The notes under the pieces are model-generated. The model worked only from the letters and a program-made list of their open reading frames with translations. It made no database searches and had not been told where the DNA came from. Position numbers and translations under genes: made by a program. Source: Prunus persica (taxonomy: Eukaryota > Streptophyta > Magnoliopsida > Rosales > Rosaceae). From it: a DNA stretch of 64,000 nucleotides. Within the stretch, counting starts at the first letter, position 1. Each line of letters opens with the position of its first letter. This document shows positions 57,168 to 64,000 of this stretch, in pieces. The DNA is taken from NCBI RefSeq assembly GCF_000346465.2, contig NC_034009.1, positions 31,661,251-31,725,250 on the forward strand, given 5' to 3'.

Positions 57168-58511
57168 TCAAAAAGACCTCTTGAGCGCCTTAAAATCCGT
57201 AGAATCAATGCACTCCAACCTCTCCCTGTGAATATTCAACATCTTCAACAACTCGGTGGCCTTGTCTTTGGTCCTCTCCGCACACCCTAATTGCAAGAGC
57301 AACAACAGCTTCTGAAAGGCACCCACTTGAAGGACCTCCACAAGCACCCCTCCATCTTCCCTCCCCTCATTCTTGCACAGCTTCCAAAGAATGGATACCG
57401 AAAACTCAGTCGCCAAATCTGAAACCCGAAGTATCTTCTTCACCACAACGGGCATAGTCAAAGCATGATGGTAGGCCTTTTCCCTCCCTCCCTTGCTTCC
57501 GCAAAGTGCATCAAGAACCCCCAACGCCTTCTCGCAAATGCTTCGTTCGGCATCCACAAGGATTTCCGAGAGCAACGAGACCAATCCCATCTCCACAAGT
57601 CTCTCTTTGATTTTATCTTTCGAAAGAGACGACGTGAAATTATTGGTGACCATGTTGTACATGACGACCAAGGAGGCTTTTGTTGAAGTAGGACAAACGG
57701 GTTCTTTGATCAACTTTACCAGTGCCTCTAACGCTCCTTCGATCTCCAGCAAAGCATCAATCTTTTGATGATCGGAAGAAAGAGACTCTTTGAGCACCAA
57801 AGCTGCGTTTCTTCTGTGGGACAAATCTCCACTTTCCAAAAACCACACCATGCAATGCAATGAAGCAGCCGAGCCAAGATAAGAGCAGGCCTCCCCATCC
57901 AGTGGGAAAACTAAAGTTAAAGCCGACAAGATTTCCTCCAAGACGGCAACGTTTTGACGCTGAGAGGATGAAAGTGCAGCAAAAGCAGCGGCTAAAACGC
58001 TCCCCGTGCCACTAGCAACAACGCACCGCTTGTTGCGCTCGCTTTCTTTTGTCAAGGCCTTGATCTTCCGCACCAAATCTCTGCAATCATCCGTCTTTTG
58101 ACCATGGCTGGCTGCTGCTGTAGTAATTCTGGAGAGAATCTCGGAGACCTGAAGAGAAGTGATTGGGATGCGAGGGGTGGGAATGCGTTCAATGCCGAAA
58201 GACTTTTTCTGAACGCACCAATCTTGAATCATCTTGAGGATGGTGTGGTTGGGAATGGGCTCGAGACATGTGAGGGCTTGGTTGGTAATTGGGCACGTCA
58301 GGTTTCCGGCTTCGATCCACGTCTCTATGCTCTGGCGGTCGTACGTAATTCCAGTGGACAAGGTGACCGGATCTTTCATGAGGTCTAGTGAGATGGGGCA
58401 GCGGAAATGGTTTGGTATGGTCAGCTCCATCTCCACGTCGGCGGGCTCGCCTAGCTGCAGCTCCTTGGAGGCACGGCGGCCGGGCCGCAGCCTTCTCCAT
58501 GACAAAGTCAT
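57168..58511 (-). CDS. PUB21: U-box E3 ubiquitin ligase, PUB20/PUB21 type
   Basis: An intronless frame of 447 residues. The U-box lies at about residues 33-107: 'IPNHFRCPISLDLMKDPVTL', 'STGITYDRQSIETWIEAGN', 'CPITNQAL', 'PNHTILKMIQDWC'. The rest is a run of armadillo-type helices ('LVRKIKALTKESERNKRC', 'AALVLKESLSSD', 'ALEALVKLIKEPV', 'KALGVLDALCGSKGGREKAY'). The layout and length match the plant CMPG/PUB20-24 group, elicitor-responsive ligases that mostly damp immune signalling. The U-box recruits the E2 and the ARM repeats the target. The basic start 'MTLSWRRLRPGRRASKE' is typical of this group. A broken 3' copy of the gene lies 6 kb upstream. Confidence 0.93.
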   Translation of the reverse strand: MTLSWRRLRPGRRASKELQLGEPADVEMELTIPNHFRCPISLDLMKDPVTLSTGITYDRQSIETWIEAGNLTCPITNQALTCLEPIPNHTILKMIQDWCVQKKSFGIERIPTPRIPITSLQVSEILSRITTAAASHGQKTDDCRDLVRKIKALTKESERNKRCVVASGTGSVLAAAFAALSSSQRQNVAVLEEILSALTLVFPLDGEACSYLGSAASLHCMVWFLESGDLSHRRNAALVLKESLSSDHQKIDALLEIEGALEALVKLIKEPVCPTSTKASLVVMYNMVTNNFTSSLSKDKIKERLVEMGLVSLLSEILVDAERSICEKALGVLDALCGSKGGREKAYHHALTMPVVVKKILRVSDLATEFSVSILWKLCKNEGREDGGVLVEVLQVGAFQKLLLLLQLGCAERTKDKATELLKMLNIHRERLECIDSTDFKALKRSF

Positions 58512-59983
58512 GATTATTGAATTGAAAGTGTATCTGAATTAAGTTGAGTTGGTATATAGAAGGATGGTTGTTTTTGTGTTTTGTGTTGAATGAGAATGAG
58601 AATGGGTTTCTATAAATATTATGAGACTAGTTGTTGTACGTATGCAATGTATAAAATATGGACGCGGTTCAACTTTGAAACTCAGGAAAAGGTTTTTATA
58701 ATAAAATGAGGAGAAGCAGAAGGAATAATAAGATAATAAAGGCGTAACCCCAAAAAAGAAAAAGAAAAAAAAAGATAATAAATGAGCCCAAAAGCTGGGT
58801 TTTGAATATTTGACCGTTGAATGTTTGAAATGGTATAATGGAACACCGTCCGTCAAAGAGTGTGCTTGGGTTGGGTACTGTTTGGAATTGATCAAAGATC
58901 AAATGTTTGACTCAAAGCCAGTCAGCGCGGGTCGGTGGCTTCACGGTCACGTCATTCATATGGAATGGATGTAAGACGGATATGCGTTTGATTAACATTT
59001 TGAGTATACGCGCAAAAAATCATATCCGTCTTCAACTACTTGGTCAAACCGTGGGTTTAGGCACTCTTTGTCTTTCTCTCCCTCTCCCTCTCCCTCTCCC
59101 TCGCTCTTTTAAGTCTTTAATTAATATTTGGTAAATTGACTGTTATGTACTTGAATTGTCACCAGCTAATTTAAAAACGACCAACTGGTGGCAACCCAAG
59201 GACTGTCGCCTTCGCTGAGTAACGAGCCGTCACTGCCTTGTATCTATCCCTCCTCTCCTCCACCACATTGCGTCGATCTCCACCACGATGTCAATGTCCA
59301 GCAACCCCCACCCACGCCGATCTCCCACCCCATTGTGTCGACAGTCGATCCCTGCCACCAACGTAACATCTTTCTCACACCAATTTCCTTTTCTGGGTTG
59401 TTTTTTTGGATTAATGTTTTAATTTCAATTTCTTAAACGGACCTATTTATAAAATAAATAAATAAAAATTGAAATTTTGTGTTTAAATGATTCTATCTTT
59501 TTTATTAATTTAAATAACATTTATTAATTTTTTAACACACAAAAGAACAAAACTTGCTATAAAAAAAACACAGGATTTTGAAAAAATAAATAAAGCAATA
59601 TACAAGGACAATGCATTTAATAGGGATAAATTTAGAAAATAAAAATTAGTTTGCGTAATGCATTAATGATATTATTTTATGTGTAAGCAAAATGACATGT
59701 GTAATGAGAAGAAGAGATAATATCGAAAAAAGAAGGATAAAAAGAATGTTGCTATAATTATTTAGAGTGAAATCATATACTATTTGTCTGCCCAAAAATT
59801 GAATAAATAATTTGGGGCTTGAGGTTGCTGACGTTGGGATGAGCCCAATAAGCAAACTAGGAGGCGTCTGCGTGGATGTGATTAGAGGCCCATAAGGAAG
59901 CGCCAAAAGTCAAGATTGATCAAATTTCACAGCCCATTGCAGGTCATAAGTGTCTCATTCATTTTTGAAACCAATTTGAACGT
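58512..59983. other. PUB21 promoter and spacer
   Basis: Contains the PUB21 leader and promoter, a short CCCTCT repeat at about 59073-59101, and AT-rich DNA. The open frame at 59188-59436 is Pro/Ser-rich and not supported as a gene. Confidence 0.5.
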
Positions 59984-59992
59984 TTCTACAAA

Positions 59993-60175
59993 CAGTCCTG
60001 ATTCCTTGGATTACAGGGGTCCAAGAAATTTGTGGTCACTCACCGTTGGATGTAAATTAAACGGTTCACTCACTCTTGCACTCCTTTTAAAAAACTTTTT
60101 TGAACCATTGAATTAATATCCAACGGTAAGTGACCACAATCTCTTAAACTTCTGTGGTCCAAGAGATCGAGATTG
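59993..60175. mobile_element. Mutator-like MITE, copy B
   Basis: Same family as the element at 13520-13703: inverted ends 'cagtcctgattccttggatt' and the complement of 'caatctcgatctcttggacc', inner arms 'gtggtcactcaccgttggat', and nearly identical centre ('cttttaaaaaacttttttga'). The 9-bp repeat TTCTACAAA flanks it at 59984-59992 and 60176-60184. Length is 183 bp versus 184 bp. Confidence 0.92.
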
Positions 60176-60184
60176 TTCTACAAA

Positions 60185-61960
60185 ATCCCGTGTTAGACAA
60201 TAATGACACAGCCGGTGTCGCATGGAGACAGAAAATAAATATTTATAAATAAATAAATAAAAAGGGTTAAAGAACTCCCAGTCAAACCAACTACCGCATA
60301 GAAAAGCTAGTGCAAAATTTAGAGTTAAAGATGAAGACAAGGATAAAAAGAAAAGTTTAAAAGGCAGATGCTGACTTTCGACATAAACCAAACAAAAAAA
60401 CATCTAGAAGAAACCGTGTGCTTTATTCTTAGGCTATTATTTTTGTATTCGCATAGCAACTTGGCAAGGGATCACACAGGTTTTTTCCTTTTATTTAATA
60501 CTAGTTTTGCGTCAGCAAAAGGTTTTTTTTTAGAACATTTTAAATTTATTTTAAAATTAAAAAAGATAATGAGTAGTTATGTTTTATAAAAATAAAATCT
60601 ATTATTTAATTTTTTTTTTTAAATATAAAAAAGTATAAATTTATCATATTATTCTTATTTAATTAATAATTTCAATTCTTAATATTTACATGAATTAATG
60701 ATATTTTTTAATATTTTAAATCTTTCACAATTCTCTATATTTTACTTTATATATAAATAATTGAACTCAAACGTCAACAACATAATCTAAGAAAATAAGT
60801 AGCCCACAGAAAAGAAAAAATAAATCGATTAACCAATCAAATGTTAAGTCATTTGGAAGAATAAGGACGAGGCATGCGGGATGTGCACTGTGCCCCACCT
60901 TAGTCACTGTCGGAGTTGGAGAATATTCTAGAGAGAGAGCAGATAAAACAAATGCAGCTGGCAAGCGTATCCAATCCCTTACATGTCGGACACGTGTCAT
61001 TCATTGCCGCACTCTACAGCCTAAAAGAACAAAATAGAGGCTGAGCAGTGTCTTCTTGTTGCGGTTGTTCTGGGTTGGTTGGGCTTCCCCAACCCCTCCC
61101 TCCCCCACCACCCAATGTCATTCATTCCTAAACTACACAATTATTCACTTCCTTCCTGTCACCTGCCGATGGAAAATTTAGCTACATTTTTGCAAGTTTT
61201 TGCAACTTTTCTATAAAATTAGAAATGAAGAAGCACGTGACATTGATTGAACCAAACCAAAAACGATTTAGGCAAGGGAGACTTTGGAAAAGCCCAAAGG
61301 AGAGAGAAAATTTTTAAAAGAAGCAAAAATGGACAAAATTGCCCTTATTTATTTTTTGATTTCCTAATAAATCTTTTACATTTGCATGTCTTTGGTTTGA
61401 AAGTTGAGAGGTTATTCTGTCTTTTTTGAAAAAGCTTTGGCTTTTTCCAAAAGTGAAAATTTTTTTATGGGTAAAACCTAAATTTACTTTTAGGCAAAGG
61501 CTCTCTCACTCAACCAGTCATTTTCTCAAGTCTACTAATTAATAAGGTTTGAAATATTGATGATTTTGATAAAATTTGTAGTTCAAAAATACAGACATTT
61601 CGATGAAAATATCATGATATTATCAATATTTATAAAAATTGAATATAAAACACGAAAATTGTAAGAAAAATTTGAAGATTTTTCTTGAAACTTTGGAGGA
61701 TGTTTATTTAGTCAATTATCCATTACTTCATCATAAAAAATTAAAAAAAAAATACATTACATGATGAGTTTAACTGATTTAAGTTGGTTATATAGCATTG
61801 ACAAACACTGCGAGTGTATAAAAATATGTAGTAATTAATGAAAGAAGATTAAACACACCTTAATCATTTATGTATAATGATTTATTACAATATTTTACAC
61901 TTTATACATTGCATGGTAAGATACATGAGTAACTTAGTACCACATAGACTTCTTATAATG
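60185..61960. other. AT-rich gene-free spacer
   Basis: No gene recognised. Near 61550-61640 and again at 62330-62520 there are diffuse 'cgatattatcgatattt'-like stretches that look like the worn arms of a larger inverted element, but borders could not be placed. Confidence 0.4.
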
Positions 61961-61969
61961 TTCAAATTT

Positions 61970-62310
61970 GAGTTATTTATACTAACACCTCCTGAGGTTT
62001 TTGGCTTTTTCACAAAACTCCTTGAGATTTTAGAAATTACAAGAACACCCCTTGAGGTTTTAAATTTTTTCCACAAAATTCATTTTCATTGATTTTTCAT
62101 CCAAAGATTGCATATACTCCATTGAGGTTCATTTTGTCATTTGTATATGTTCTTTTTCAATGAAATCATCAATTTTTGGACAAACAATCAACGAAAATAG
62201 GTTTTGTGAAAACAAACTGAAACCTCAGGGTGTGTTCGTGTGATTTTTGAGACCTAAGGGGGTTTTGTGAAAACACAAGAAACCTCAGAGGGTGTTGGTG
62301 TAAATAACTT
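61970..62310. mobile_element. Inverted-repeat MITE, slightly imperfect target duplication
   Basis: Arms of about 90 bp: left 'gagttatttatactaacacc' then 'ctgaggttt' and 'tttttcacaaaactccttga'; right arm is the complement ('aagttatttacaccaacacc' then 'ctgaggttt', 'ttttcacaaaacccccttag'). Flanks are TTCAAATTT (61961-61969) and TTCAAAATT (62311-62319), eight of nine matching. No coding capacity. Confidence 0.78.
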
Positions 62311-62319
62311 TTCAAAATT

Positions 62320-62851
62320 TTCATTGTCTTCATCTCGATATTATAGCGATATTTTGGCCAAATATTGCTGAAGTGTGAGAGAAATTATCAACATCAATAT
62401 TTTCTGATATTATCGAAATTTATACAATACGTGTATAGATATGTTCCGAAATATCCTTGACCCAAAAAAACAATAACATCCTCCATATTTCGTCGATATT
62501 ATCGATATTTTAGAATACACACATATGTAAATGTAACAAATATAAACTAAACCACCAAGCCCAACGAGAAGTATGAGCACTAAAGATACTCTTTCTTTTC
62601 AATATTTCTCTTCTGTCTCTACTAATAATCTCCACAATTTCTTAAGTACCAGAAATTTAAACTAATCTCAACATAAAAATAAAATAAAAAATAAAAAAAA
62701 GAGCAAAAAATATATATATCCCCTGTCAGATCGGGAAAAATAAGCACAAGCCTTACAAGAAGAGCAAACATGAAGCACAATGGTGAAGGAATAAACAGTG
62801 CACTACAACCACTTGGAACCTTCAATGTAACTCAACTTCTTTTCTCTACCT
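62320..62851. other. 3' flank of the TMK-type kinase
   Basis: AT-rich; probably contains the kinase 3' UTR. Nothing else recognised. Confidence 0.5.
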
Positions 62852-63390
62852 TTACCTCCCATCAGCTGATGTAAACGAATCTGCAAATCCAGATGGGCGA
62901 GTAGGTATGCTGGTTTGGGTATTATCGCCGCTGGCAAAGAACGATGAAGATGAAGAAGATTCATCAAGGTTGCTATTACCCTCAAAAGCCTGCCACTTCT
63001 TTAGTGCTTGTGGCAGGGTCATTTCGAGGTCAATTCCATACATATCATCATAATCTTCAGGTTCAGATGGTTTCCAATGCTCAACAAGGGACGAAAGTAC
63101 ATTGACTGCATGACCCATGTCAGGCCTCTGGTAGGACTCCCTTGCGGTGCAATGCCCAGCAAGCTCAGCAACCGTGCTAATACTAGAAAGGGTTTCCTCA
63201 CTAATATCAATTGTTGGATCGATGGCCTTGCGGAGTGCATCCTTGTTAATCAGCATTCTACGGAACCATGTGACTAGGTGCAAGCTCTCCTCAGGCTGGC
63301 TTTCATCAATTGCTTTTCTACCTGTGATCAGCTCCATTAAGATCACTCCGAAGCTATACACATCTACCTTGAGTGTCATCCGTCCAGTTG
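62852..63390 (-). CDS. TMK-type receptor-like kinase, last exon (partial gene)
   Basis: The last coding exon of a minus-strand gene, 179 codons plus two bases, after a CAG acceptor at 63391-63393. Seen: kinase subdomain IX '[20 protein letters not shown]', '[20 protein letters not shown]', '[20 protein letters not shown]', then the juxtaposed tail '[20 protein letters not shown]' and the end '[20 protein letters not shown]', the signature of the TMK (TRANSMEMBRANE KINASE) family. TMKs are LRR receptor kinases that carry cell-surface auxin signals. The LRR, membrane helix and front of the kinase domain must lie beyond 64000; TMK genes typically have an intron at this place, after '...LAPEYA'. 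The frame is open and intact here. Which TMK it is cannot be told. Confidence 0.9.
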
Positions 63391-64000
63391 CTGATTTATC
63401 ACAAAATTGAGATTTTAGTGCCTTTAAAATTTATTAATAGACTCTACGAGGAAATAAGTACAATAAACCTTATGCATGAATGTTGTGAGGCTATTAGCAG
63501 TAAAAAGTGCTGCACTGGATTATAGTGTTTATGCTTATTTGTATGGAAAAACAATGTTGAGACATTTGATCACTCCACGGAGAGGAAATTCCATGAAACA
63601 AGCCACTCCCTTTTTTCCTTGACCATAACACTTGGAAAGATTGACAAGGAAAACATTCAATTTTAACAAAAATATAGAGTAAAAAGAAAATGCATGTACA
63701 ATGAAACCATAAAATAATGAACTGACTGGTTTTGTTAACCTTTGAAATAACTGCTATGTAAAATTTCATACAACATGTTAGAGACAATAAATGAGTTAAA
63801 CAGACTCAAACTAACAATATCATTCTTTTCTATATTCTTCACATTCCTTGACTTTGAAAAATATAAACTACTTACTACTTAGCATGCCAAAATATCCTTG
63901 AAATTCAAAGAATGGGAACATATGTGCAGAGAGCAGTTGAATTAATTTAGTCCTACGTGTGTTGGCAAGCATACCAAAGTTTCATCCAGTCAATGTAATC
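63391..64000 (-). other. Intron of the TMK-type kinase gene
   Basis: From the acceptor at 63391 to the window end no coding sequence of the family appears, so this is the last intron, at least 610 bp long. No other feature seen. Confidence 0.65.

Noticed and set aside
61550..62520. A large element defined by 'cgatattatcg' arms
   Set aside because: The likeness is real but diffuse and AT-rich; borders and target duplication could not be placed.

Overview
This is a piece of a dicot nuclear genome, most likely from the rose family. The evidence is spliced genes with GT-AG introns, AT-rich spacers, plant-only families (HSFA8, PLATZ, cyclin SDS, POD1, G-type lectin receptor kinase, TMK kinase, U-box PUB21), plant-type snoRNA promoter elements and plant retroelements. 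The family-level assignment is an inference from the overall likeness of the proteins and has not been tested.

Layout. 1-2051: two long terminal repeats (LTRs) of one family in opposite orientation. 3760-5704 (+): heat stress factor HSFA8. 6742-8108 (-) and 12926-14376 (-): two VIT1-type vacuolar iron transporter paralogues with matching exon structure, separated by a LINE tail and a solo LTR with a perfect target duplication. 14833-16081: a candidate poly(A) retroposon. 17725-18012 (-): a pair of C/D box snoRNAs with a telo-box/site II/TATA promoter, transcribed away from the UCH2 deubiquitinase gene (18796-20925, +). 21205-21277 (-): tRNA-Lys(CTT). 21661-22806 (+): an unrecognised plant protein. 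23668-27934 (+): meiotic cyclin SDS. 28704-30704 (-): RRM protein of the BPA1 family. 32062-33636 (-): PLATZ zinc-binding factor. 36159-37021 (+): LINE 3' end. 37435-42080 (-): POD1/TAPT1-type membrane protein with a U12-type AT-AC intron. 43582-45981 (-): G-type lectin receptor kinase. 47932-49425 (+): ANTH clathrin-assembly protein. 50825-51020 (-): a broken copy of the end of PUB21. 51038-53458 (+): another LTR carrying a hairpin-rich minisatellite. 54762-55720 (+): F-box/DUF295 pseudogene. 57168-58511 (-): intact PUB21. 62852-63390 (-): last exon of a TMK-type kinase that continues past the window end.

The genes do not form a pathway; this is ordinary plant gene order with TE-rich spacers. 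The most interesting items are the snoRNA pair (covarying terminal stem, one 18S-matching guide, shared promoter region with UCH2), the AT-AC intron in POD1, one LTR family present in four states (one truncated by the window edge), and a set of short inverted-repeat elements with 9-bp target duplications (Mutator-like MITEs), one family present both in a VIT1 intron and 46 kb away. I found no clearly new biological system. Exon borders were worked out by eye from reading frame, splice signals and remembered family sequences; untranslated ends were not determined.
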